Assembly: GCA_030386875.1 (NCBI GenBank)
Contig: CM059574.1
Span: forward strand, 4,533,934 to 4,597,933
From: Morinoia aosen
Taxonomy: Eukaryota > Arthropoda > Malacostraca > Amphipoda > Talitridae
Direction: 5' to 3'
DNA length: 64,000 nucleotides
Each line of letters starts with the position of its first letter. Position 1 is the stretch's first letter. Positions 30,658 through 40,452 of this stretch are shown here, in pieces. The position numbers were made by a program, and so were the translations under genes. A model generated the notes under the pieces. That model did no database searches, had not been told where the DNA came from, and saw only the letters and a list, made by a program, of their open reading frames with translations.

Positions 30658-32892
30658 GTTGACAGGGCTTATTATCCGCGATTTATTGGTCATTCGGCCA
30701 TCCGACTGATAAAACAACGGTACACCGCCCAATTTACGAGCATGTCATGATCGGCACTGCCATCCGCGGCCTCCCGTCCATACACCGTCTTTAACTCGCG
30801 GTATCTAGTAGCGATTCGAGGTTGACTTGGCCAAGGACGGCCATCTGGCTCAGAACCGCTGATACCGTGTTTTTCTGTCACTTGTTTCTCATGCCCTCAA
30901 GCAACTAAAATTAATCTATGTTAAATAACCTCTTAATTTTGAAATGAAATGAACAAAATAATAATGAAATAAATATAAAAAGCTATTCTGAAATTTTTCG
31001 TTTTTGCTTTACTAATTATAAAACCTTTCACACTGAGATAGAAATTAAAATATTCAGACCTCTATGAATAGGATGTTTTATTCCAGATTAGATTATAAGT
31101 TTGTTAAAGCCTCCCTAACCGCCAAACAATTAGAGCGTATCGGAGAGGAAGGAGGAAGGCACCATTCAGTATGGAGATAAGAGAATGAGGAATCTAAGCA
31201 GAATATGAGAGTAAGATGAGAAAGAAGTTCATGAAATAAGATAAAAGTTGAGGAAAAAAGTCCGAGGTGCTGAAAAACCGTGCAGCAGTGAATCGAATAA
31301 AGGTGGTCCTTAACCCAACAAAATCATTTTATTTCAACAAAAAGAAGCCCTACCTAACTCTCAGCTCGGGCCCTCACATTTTTCCCCTGGGAGCGCTAAT
31401 TCCCACATATACAATAGTTGTATCCCCCTGAGGGGATGTTTTATTCCAATCAAGCCTAATAAAATATGTATAATTGGCAGAACAATTATATGAGCAAATC
31501 TCATACAAGAAAAAACAGTCCGTAAAGCAGGCGATAGAGAAGATCTATTTTAAAAACGAATTCATTTGAACGTTTCAAGCTCTTGGCTCATTTTAAAAAA
31601 GGCTTGCAGATAAATCGAAAATTAATTCAATGCTCGCACAATTTGGACAGATCCATTTTAGACAAAAATCTTGAAGAATACGTGGATGAAAAACTACACG
31701 TAATAGCCTACAAACAGAAGTAAATTGTGACAATGATACCAATATTTGAAGAAATGCAATAGTTTAATAAGAGAATAACTGTTCATCGGTTTATTATTTA
31801 GATACCGTCTCGAAATAGTGAGAGATACCTACGATAAAAATCAAAATACGATGAATACATTGAATAAGCCGATAATTATAAGTTTTTAAGACACTAATAG
31901 CTTAAAAAGTTAAACTTTTCATAGGACATAATACTGTCAGGCTGCAGCGGAGACGGCATGGGAACGGTATTCCGGAAACTGCAGAAATTTCTTTAGAATT
32001 TCTTGAGTGCAACTTTAGATTTCAGTCTACCACTCGTAACTTTTGAAATGATTCACATATTGAGTTCAAATTACTCTCAAATGAAAGATAAAAAACATTC
32101 TTATGGAAAATCGTACATGCCAACATTCTTGAGCACTCTCAGACAGCAAAATTCATTTGCCATGAAAATTACAGTTGGTAGCTGACGAGGAATTCTTGCT
32201 AGTCAAAGCTGTCAGCTAAAAAATTGGTAAATTTACCTAAAACTTTAACTTGCGGATATTTATAATGTAATAAGGTATTTAAATGCCATTTAATCATTTA
32301 TTACAGTTTTCATTAAATAATACAATCCTATTATTCATCTTAGCCAAAAATTTTATCTGCACTCGAGTTAGAGATGGCAACACTGCTCGCGCGTTGGCAA
32401 GACGTCAAGCTCTTTCGAAGTTTCACGGCGGCCGGGCGGAGGCAGTTATTTGAATTGTGTTGTGGCAGTTGTGCGTCTCAGATGTGGTGCTGGTTTCTGA
32501 CTCATTTAATAAGTTTCAAGCAATGTCAGAATGTATTTCAGTGCAAGTGTGTAGTACGTTAGAGTGTATCTTATTTTTGAAACAATTTTTGCTCTGAAAA
32601 GGTATAAGGTGTTCGCTCTCAAGTGAGTTTCTTATTCCATTGAAGACGTTATGCCGGTATGGCATGTTGTCAAGCGCCGATGAAGGTGACGATTGAGACA
32701 ACAAGTGCCTTCAACCTTGTCGTCTGAATAATTTTTTAGTGTGAATGAATTGTAATGAATAGTAATGATGTGTTTATTCACTATAAATTCCTTTCTTATT
32801 TTACAGTAAGTGTTAACACAATTTAGCTTCAAACTTCTAAGTTGCAGTATAATTCCACTTGAGAAACCTTTGACAAGAAACAATATGCAATA
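30658..32892. other. Interior of the 6-kb TIR element, no gene seen
   Basis: Short frames only. GGATGTTTTATTCCA occurs at about 31072 and 31434. A GC-richer patch at 32370-32480 has a 62-codon frame with no family I recognise. Confidence 0.4.
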
Positions 32893-32900
32893 TTTTCAAT

Positions 32901-32956
32901 TTAGATGTACCGATAGTTTCGGTATCGGCCTTTTTCTATTATCTGTACATCACTAG
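32901..32956. mobile_element. 56-bp micro-MITE
   Basis: TTAGATGTACCGATA at the left and TATCTGTACATCACTAG-like sequence at the right are inverted ends. They are flanked by identical 8-bp repeats TTTTCAAT (32893-32900 and 32957-32964). The terminus resembles the end of the large foldback at 33673 (CTAGTGATGTA), which suggests one hAT-type family. Confidence 0.55.
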
Positions 32957-33048
32957 TTTTCAATTTATTAGTAAGAAAATTAAACTTCAATAAATATCTG
33001 ACGATCTGCGTTATAAAATTACGGAATAACGATGTTTAAAGAAAAAAA

Positions 33049-33563
33049 CATCAATATTTACTTAAATTCGTTCGCGGAAATTAAGAATTCTCTTTCAAAG
33101 AATCTCCAAAGGAACACATTTAAGAACGTTTTAAATGAATGATATTTTGCTCACTGATGCATAATGTTTAAGTTATTAACCTGTGAAGTTCTAGGAACTT
33201 TGCATATAAAAGCCAAGAAACGGACACCTAAATATGATGTAATTCAGCATGACGTGATGCTAGGTTAAATTAGATTAGGTAACGTTAGATTAGCTGAATA
33301 AACTAACCTAAAATAACTTAACTTAGCCATACTGACACTGATGGTTACCGCCAAAATACCGGGCGTATTTCAAGAATGCAGGTACGATGCAGCCGAATAT
33401 ATAATGCTAATTTAACCTGAACGTAATTCATGTTATAGCTTGAAAATTACGTATCAGCGAGCAAAATGTCATTCGTGTGAAGCGTTCGTATATGAGCTCT
33501 TTTAGTGATTCTTTAAAACAGAGGTCGTGATTTCCGTGAACGCATTAAAGTAAATACTAACCG
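33049..33563. repeat. Foldback element related to 27780-28299
   Basis: The arms at about 33049-33190 and 33420-33563 are inverted copies (ATTCGTTCGCGGAAATTAAG against the complement of CGTGATTTCCGTGAACG). They share AAAGAATC, AATGATATTTTGCTC and TTAAGTTATTAAC-type blocks with the other element. The middle contains TTAGGT-type motifs. No target duplication is evident. Confidence 0.6.
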
Positions 33564-33672
33564 AATAAAACTCCTTAATTACCTGATGAACATTAGCATT
33601 ATTGATGAGTTAGAGTTGAATTATATTTTGAATTGAGGAGCTTCCTACTAGCAAACGTTGCGTGATCGTAGG

Positions 33673-35526
33673 CTAGTGATGTAAAGATATATCGGTAGCG
33701 GCAAAATATGGCTGATATTTCATCGATACTTTCCAACAATACGTACTTTATCGTGAAAATAAGGTCATAATTCGTTTAAATAAAAGTATAATCAACTAAA
33801 GAGCCTATTCATACCAAGTAATTAGCTAAATGTTGAATTACATCGTTTAATCAGGCCCGCTAAGTGAATTTACTACGTTGAATTCCCGATGTCACGGACG
33901 GTCTGTGTCAAAACTTTGTGGCATAAATAGTTATACACAGTGGGGACATAAAATTATTATACTTTTACAACTAAAACATTTTTAGCTAACAAAAATTAAA
34001 CCTATCATATATAGTTGAAAGCGCATTTTAAAGTTTTTATAAATTAAACATAAAAATAACTGAAAATTCTATTTTAATTGAGCTTGTAGGTCGTAAAATA
34101 TTACAAAGCTAATTATTTTATTTCAATTTAGCATGCAAATCGCCGTTCATCACAAATCTTGCATTTTTTCTTCTATTTTAAGATGTTTGAAAAAAATCAC
34201 GAACAATCTTATAGTTGGTTGCGTGTTAGCGCATCTCTCCGGTTTCGGATCCTATCGAATTTTAATGTTTTCTTTTCGTCAAAGTATGTATTTTGGTGTG
34301 AAAAACATGAAAATGATAACCATATTGCGGAGAAATTATTTTTTCGGTCTACTTTTGAAAACATTTGCTATTACAACTAGTCTACATTACTTTGCAATAC
34401 GGTTTGAAACATCTATTGCAAGGATTTCGTTTTGTTATTTTATTGCAACAATATAGTTAACAAAGCTAGAGCAGTTCTATTATTCCTAATCGAAAACTTT
34501 ATTGTTAATATTGTTATATTATTAGATACATTAGTTAATAATTTTATTGCATTACTCATATTGGGCTTATAATGATTTTATTTTAATAAAATTGTAAAAG
34601 TATCGGTGACTTGACTTGGATTAATTTGAACTTGACATGGATTAATTTGAACTTGACTTGGATTAAATTGAACTTAACTTGGATTAAATTGAACTTGACT
34701 TGGATTAAATTGAACTTGACTTGGATCAATTTGAACTTGACTTGGATTAATTTGAACTTGACTCGGATTAATTTGAACTTTACTCGGATTAATTTGAACA
34801 TGACTTAGATTAATTTGAAGTGAAAAAGGTGTAGTTCCAAAAGTGGACCAAAACAATAATTTATCCACAAAATAGTTAGCATGTTTGTGTTTTCCACACC
34901 AAAATACATACTTCGGCGAAAAAAACATTAATATTCGATAGGCCCCGAAACCAAAAAGATCCAAACACGCGCAACTAACTATAAGATTGTTCGTGAATTT
35001 TTCAAACATCGTAAATTAAAGAAAAATGCTATATTCCTACTGTACGGGGATTCATATGCTAAAATTAAAATAAAATTATTCGCTTTGTAGTATTTGACGA
35101 TTTACAAGAGAAATAAAAATCGAATTTTCAGCTTTTTCTGCATTAAATTTCAAAAACTTTATTATACACCTTCAACTTTATTTACATAATTGGTTTGATT
35201 TTGATTCGCTTGTTTTGTTGTTTAAGTATAATAATTATACGTCGCTTCTGTTTTCCACTATTCATGTTACATAGCTTTCACTTACTGACCGTACGTGCCT
35301 CATCGGGAAGTCGAAGAAGTAAATTCAGTTAGCGGGCCTTATTAAACACTGTAATTCAACAGTTAGCTAACTAATTTACTAGGTATGAATAGGCTCTTTA
35401 TTTGATCATACTTTTACTTTCATGATTTATGACCTTCATTTTTATGATAAAATACGCGTTATTGGAAAGTATCGGCCGGATTTTACCAACACCAGTAAAA
35501 ATGACCGATACCAATACATCGCCTCA
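33673..35526. mobile_element. Large foldback element, ~1.85 kb
   Basis: The left arm (about 33673-34380) and right arm (about 34830-35526) are diverged inverted copies over about 700 bp. Landmarks are AAAGAGCCTATTCATACC (33808) against GGTATGAATAGGCTCTTTA (35382); AGGCCCGCTAA (33854) against its complement near 35328; and TTCACGAACAATCTTATAGTT in the inner part. The centre holds a 21-bp minisatellite. The ends resemble CTAGTGATGTA. No transposase is seen. Confidence 0.75.
34603..34825. repeat. 21-bp minisatellite, about ten copies
   Basis: The unit is close to TTGAACTTGACTTGGATTAA plus one base. Because 21 is a multiple of 3, long open frames appear on both strands (LNLTWIN-type and FKLIQVK-type repeats); these are not genes. 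Confidence 0.85.
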
Positions 35527-36221
35527 TCAATAATTTTATGACAGGATTTTATAAATATTTTTTAACGTTTCGATCCGAATTTCAAATAAAAAGACAGCAA
35601 TTTACATTTATGTGCAACGGTTAAAAAGAATGACGGTTGTATGCTGCATTGGCTACTCTAACGGAAGCTTCATAAGAAAATGACGCTGGAACGCACAGAG
35701 TCGTTTTCTTCTAAAATTTCGCTTGTATTTGAGTTCGGACCCGTGACTTCTGGGGAAAATGGCGATTCTTCTTGTTGACGAGGAACGAGAGATGGCCCAA
35801 CTATCAGCTTCACCACCTCGGTCAATTGATATTTATGACGATTCATCGTTGTGGTGGGGCTGGTAGTGAAGGCAATGTAAAAGCAACAAAATGTGGAAAC
35901 CAAACCTGAATGTCCCTCGTCCGTCTTCAGCAACCTCTGAATTGAAGGACGTTCTCGAAGGTGATCAACAATGTGTTCAGGTACATATTTGTGTGTGTGT
36001 GTGTGTGTGTGTGGGTGGGGGGTGGTTATACCAAATATCTGATCGTTGCTACCAAATATCTACGTAAATGTGTTGGTTAAGGTTGCGCAATTGATTCATA
36101 TATCCTAAATAAGGGTAGATGATATTTAATATTGGTGTGCGGTTAGCATGGTATGTTAATATTGTTGCTTCTTCACCCTAGCAAAATCAGAATCACAGGT
36201 GATCTCTGTACGATGGATAAG
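35527..36221. other. Gene-free stretch with GT microsatellite
   Basis: A (GT)n tract lies at about 35990-36012. Around 35628-35940 the DNA is less AT-rich and holds an 87-codon minus-strand frame without recognisable similarity. Confidence 0.4.
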
Positions 36222-36305
36222 AAACGCTCCCAGCTACCAGTGTATGACGTCACAACCATATGTATATATGCTCGTGACGTCATACACTGGCAGCTGGGAG
36301 CGTTT
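36222..36305. repeat. Cruciform-forming inverted repeat, 32-bp arms
   Basis: 36222-36253 and 36274-36305 are inverted copies with one mismatch, around a 20-bp loop. Each arm contains TGACGTCA, the CREB/ATF consensus. This may be a tiny foldback; a regulatory role is speculation. Confidence 0.7.
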
Positions 36306-36620
36306 TTTAAGCGATTTCGTAGAGGTGGCCACCCGTGATTTGGAGTTGATTAAGGTTGCGAAGCGAGCGATTCATTGGATGTAGAGTTGGGTTGAGGTTG
36401 ATTTGAAACCATTCATCGGCCTAAGTTGGTTTTAGAGGTGATTTGAGGTTGATTTGAAGCTGTTCACCGACCAAAGTTGGTCGCAGTATGGACGTATTAA
36501 GGGCGCAGTATGGTCGCGGAGACTGGACATTTGACCCTTAAATAGACGATAAACCAACCTCAAATCGTCCATGTTTCCACTCATATTCCACCGGTGCACC
36601 GTCCTCGATTTTCAATAGGG

Positions 36621-37947
36621 TGGTGTGCTCAGCCCGGTCTCGAATGATAGGCCTGAGTGAAGTGTGAAGTGGCCTTGTTCCCTCAGTCTCTCCTCGCCGA
36701 GCCCCCCTCCCCTTCCCGAGCCCGCACCTCCCCCCCCCCTTTCCCGTGCACCTGCTTCCCGTCTTCTGACCGTTTCAGAGCATGGCAAATCCTGAACTTT
36801 TTCCGCTTCAAGCAACCAAAGAAATTACGTTTGTTTTGATCAATTTTTGGCAATGTCAAACCTCTCAGTTTCAGTTTTTGTTCACTTCTTACGTGGCCGA
36901 GACGGCAAATGTGCACGAAAGAATTATTGTGTTTTGTACCTATTTTTTTGTTACAATAGAAAATGGATGTTGAAAAATTTCTAATGTACACAATCAATTA
37001 TTGATTCACCAAATTAGCTTACATTATTATCAAGTTCTTTTGATGGACAATTTTGGTTAACTAGTGACGTTAAATGTGAGAAGGGTAAAAAACTTCTTCT
37101 TTGAAGGAACTTTTAAATTTAAAAATTGAAAAAACTTGATCCAGCAACTTTCGGAAATAATTTGCCATGTTAAAAAAAATAGCAAAAATAGAAAGTGTAC
37201 TCTGGTAATTTCGCATCTTTTGGGAAAATAACAGTGACCATCATTCGTGAACTATTTCTATGTTACAATAGAGCATGAATGTTGAAAAATCTCTAACGCA
37301 CACAATCAATTTCTGATTCACCAAATTGGCTTACATTATTATCTTGTTTTTTTTTTATGGAAAATGTTGGTTAACTAGTGACGTAAAACCTGAGAAGGAT
37401 AAAAAACTTTTTCATCTTCGGTTTCTCTCATCTGTTATTGCAAAAATAACATCATGTTGGAGTGCATATGACGCTACCTGTGGAACTTCGAAAGGAAAAA
37501 ACAAATAACTTTTGTCTTATTTCTGCTTAAAACAGTGCAATTTAAATACGAAGCTAACAAAGCAGTGCTAGCAATCACGAAGGAAATGGTATGCTCAGCC
37601 CAGTCTCGACCCATAGGCCTGTCTGTCTGAAGTGTCCTTGTCCCCTCAATCACCCCTCACCGAACCCGTTCACTCCCCCCCCCTCTTCCCGTACCCCTGC
37701 CTCCCGTCTCTCTGACTGTTCAGAGCATGGCAAATCCTGATGAACTTTTTCGCTCCAAGCAACCAGAGAAATTACGTTTGATTTTATAAATTTTTGGTAA
37801 TGTCTAACATCTCAGTGAAGTTTTTGTTCACTTCCTACGTGGCCAAGACGAAAAATGTGCACGGAAGAATTATTGTGTTTCGTACCTCCGTTTCCCTTCT
37901 GACACCGAATAGTTTAAAACATCATAGCTATACAATTACAACGCACG
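36621..37947 (+). repeat. LINE 5' UTR made of two tandem monomers
   Basis: 36628-36945 (GCTCAGCCCGGTCTCGA..., C-rich tract, AGAGCATGGCAAATCCTGA, ACGTGGCC...) recurs at 37590-37900. ACAATAGA.CATG.ATGTTGAAAAAT (36952) recurs at 37263. CTACCTGTGGAACT...CGAAAGG (30511) recurs at 37478. The monomer is about 0.9-1 kb. Tandem 5' UTR monomers with promoter activity are known in other LINEs; that role here is inference. Confidence 0.6.
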
Positions 37948-40338
37948 ATGCATCACTACGAGACTCGCTTCGCAGGCCGGAAAGTGCCGTTCTCTGCACA
38001 AATGTTGCCCTACACAACATCCCGAAAAAATGGTTCTCTCAGGTGCAAAAATACGACTTTACCAAGCAAAGTGCCTGCAGGTAGGGGACCTACATCCTCT
38101 CACGCACAAAATTCTAATGCTCAAAAGACGGGAGACTTGTTAACAGCTGTCAGTAACCCCGTCAAAGAATGTGTGTCCCCTTCCGAAGCAACGTCAGTGA
38201 AGACTATGCAACCAATATCGCCGGATGAGGGAAAACATATCTGCCAAACCTCCAGCAATCATTTGAAGGTTCGAAGCAGTGAAGTCTCAGCCGCAGCACC
38301 ACAACCACCTGCTCCGCATCTGAACAAGCAAACCAGCGTGCCAGCTCCCCAGCTCTGCGTCAACAACAACGCTCCGAACTGTCCGCCAGCGGCGGGGACA
38401 CAAACACCACACTCATCAGTGGTACAAGAAAAAATAGTTTTTACTAATAAGGACATTTCAAGCGTGGTAGACTTTTCTCATTCTCCAGATAATATGTTCG
38501 ATAATTTTCGCGCACAAACCGATACTGGCAGTAAATTACCCCAGAGCGCAAGCTGTGAAAACAAAATAAAATTTCCAGTACAGAGCAATAAAAATAACAC
38601 TGTTGCTTTTTTTAATGACTACTTGCACCCGCTTCAAATAACAAGCTCTCAAAAAATTCATGAAATTATTCACAATTTGTCTCTAACAACAGCGGTTTTC
38701 AATAAATCCCTAAGACAACGTGAGCCTCCTAGCCCGTCGTCGATTTTCTCTACAGTATCAAACATTCAGAACCTAACCGAACAGCTTTTTCCTTTAAATT
38801 CACATATAAGTTCTCAAGACCTTGCACCTGTGGTACCTGCTAGTATCTCTTGTGAAATCGACTCCAATTGTCGAGAACCTTATGACACTTTGCTGCTAGG
38901 TGATAATATCCTAAGCACGATCAGAAGAAAGGACATCGATCGCTCGTGCTGGATCAAAACTGTTCCATCAGGGCGCTTCGATGACCTTCTCCATACTGTA
39001 AATTGCATGCCTAGATTTAAAAATTATATACTAAGTTTTGATGGTCTCTGCCACTCGCCCTCAGACCTTGCTCGAATCAAACAACAAATTGTAAGAAAGT
39101 ACGCACTTTCTCGTATTTATATTGCCAATGCTTGCAGTGCAAACGAATTCAACAAAGCGAGGCATTTTTGCAAAAACCTGGGCTTAAACTTGATTCAATT
39201 TCAAACTTACCCAGATAATGAAAATGGTGACGCACTCAATAACTTTCAATGGCCTCGGACCCAGGAAGAGAACTTCTGTTTTCTTCAACAACTTGCAATG
39301 AAATCAACATTGCGAATCACCGTGCCATATTGTCCTCGTTTCAACAAATGTCAAGCAATAAATGGAATTGTAGATCATTCCAATGAATCGAAAAATTCAC
39401 GGAATGAGACAAATAGTCTCACCTTAGACTTTCAAAAAGAATATAAGCCTATGCACATCACTGCACATAGTACACCAAATCCTTCAAAATTGATTGCGTC
39501 ATCAAGCAGAGGTCTGAGTAACTCACTCACCCACAGCATGAGGAACGTAAATAAGCCTGAGCCTTTCCCTGATTCGATCTCAGACAAATATAATGTCAGT
39601 ACGAAAAATGAATTTGCGTTACTTGCAACAGACACAAATAGTGATTGCGACATGCCCTCCTTTTCAACCAATTCTCAACTTTCCAGTGAGTGCGCAGGAA
39701 CCAAGGAAAGTCAAGCGAATACCGATATTCAAAACTATTCCAAAGAAAATCAAATTATTCGAAAAAAATCTGATGCCTCTGCCGGGCCTCCGTCGAACGA
39801 CCAAACTAATACTGCTACCGAAAAATCAACAGTGAATCAAATCTGCACACGCGTTGCACACTCACTGGACGACTTGAAACGATCGCTCAAATTGGAGCCT
39901 GCTTACACTGTAGGTGACGGACACTGTCTCCTCCACGCCGTAACGACGCAGCTTGCTTCACAACAAAAATCGAAATGGAATTATATATCTCTGAAAAAAG
40001 CCATCAAAACTGAGAGCTCCAGAAACAAGGACCAGTATGTAAAATTCGTTGACAAGAACAGTGGCAGTTTCGAACAACTCATCGATAAATACATCGATAG
40101 AAAAGTCTTCGATCACGCAGTTGGAGACCTCATACCCCAAATACTTTCTAATGTAACGAGAACACCAATTCACGTATTTGATGAAAGAGACAGTGGGATT
40201 CGGAAGACGACAATCTCCCCTACATCAAATGCTCTGATAAACTGTCCTCCGGTAAACATACACCGGAAACAGGACCACTATAGCGCCCGCTTGAAAATGC
40301 GTGATGAAAATCGTGTTGCTCCCTCCCCCATTTTGTGA
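37948..40338 (+). CDS. LINE ORF1: SGNH-esterase-like segment plus OTU protease domain
   Basis: An intact frame of 796 codons. Residues 1-300 are Ser/Pro/Asn-rich and low-complexity. Residues ~310-450 (LLLGDNILSTIRRKDIDR, VPSGRFDDLLHTV, LSFDGLCHS, NLGLNLIQFQTYPD) have the layout of the GDSL/SGNH esterase-like domain of CR1 ORF1 proteins. GDN replaces GDS, so the serine nucleophile seems missing. Residues ~645-785 look like an OTU cysteine protease: the Cys box is YTVGDGHCLLHAV and the terminal His motif is HRKQDHYSA. OTU enzymes remove ubiquitin. No CCHC knuckle is visible. The gene precedes ORF2 by ~110 bases on the same strand. It is intact although ORF2 is broken. The OTU call is firm by motif; the esterase-like call is tentative. 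Confidence 0.8.
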   Translation: MHHYETRFAGRKVPFSAQMLPYTTSRKNGSLRCKNTTLPSKVPAGRGPTSSHAQNSNAQKTGDLLTAVSNPVKECVSPSEATSVKTMQPISPDEGKHICQTSSNHLKVRSSEVSAAAPQPPAPHLNKQTSVPAPQLCVNNNAPNCPPAAGTQTPHSSVVQEKIVFTNKDISSVVDFSHSPDNMFDNFRAQTDTGSKLPQSASCENKIKFPVQSNKNNTVAFFNDYLHPLQITSSQKIHEIIHNLSLTTAVFNKSLRQREPPSPSSIFSTVSNIQNLTEQLFPLNSHISSQDLAPVVPASISCEIDSNCREPYDTLLLGDNILSTIRRKDIDRSCWIKTVPSGRFDDLLHTVNCMPRFKNYILSFDGLCHSPSDLARIKQQIVRKYALSRIYIANACSANEFNKARHFCKNLGLNLIQFQTYPDNENGDALNNFQWPRTQEENFCFLQQLAMKSTLRITVPYCPRFNKCQAINGIVDHSNESKNSRNETNSLTLDFQKEYKPMHITAHSTPNPSKLIASSSRGLSNSLTHSMRNVNKPEPFPDSISDKYNVSTKNEFALLATDTNSDCDMPSFSTNSQLSSECAGTKESQANTDIQNYSKENQIIRKKSDASAGPPSNDQTNTATEKSTVNQICTRVAHSLDDLKRSLKLEPAYTVGDGHCLLHAVTTQLASQQKSKWNYISLKKAIKTESSRNKDQYVKFVDKNSGSFEQLIDKYIDRKVFDHAVGDLIPQILSNVTRTPIHVFDERDSGIRKTTISPTSNALINCPPVNIHRKQDHYSARLKMRDENRVAPSPIL

Positions 40339-40452
40339 CTAAATAACAGTGATCAAATTGAATATGAAGCTGAAATCACAAACAATGAACGCGGCAATAA
40401 AGACCTAGAGACGAATACTAAATGCCCTGCTAGACCTAAAAAATGCAATAAC

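Larger units (their letters stand above)
30619..36620. mobile_element. 6.0-kb element with perfect 39-bp terminal inverted repeats
   Basis: 30619-30657 starts CCCTATTGAAAATCGAGGAC and is exactly complementary to 36582-36620. The insertion breaks the LINE 5' UTR. The left flank ends ...GTGAAATG and the right flank starts TGGTGTGCTCAGCCC. The uninterrupted copy of this UTR near 37584-37605 reads GAAATGGTATGCTCAGCCC. The junction therefore implies a 2-bp duplication (TG) or none. No transposase is recognisable inside, so it is probably non-autonomous, or a composite made of other repeats. Confidence 0.6.

Noticed and set aside
34583-34808. Open frames across the 21-bp minisatellite on both strands
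   Set aside because: They follow from a repeat length divisible by three.
35628-35940. A THAP or small gene start (a frame beginning MTVVCCIGYSN)
   Set aside because: The frame hits stops soon after and no C2CH spacing follows.
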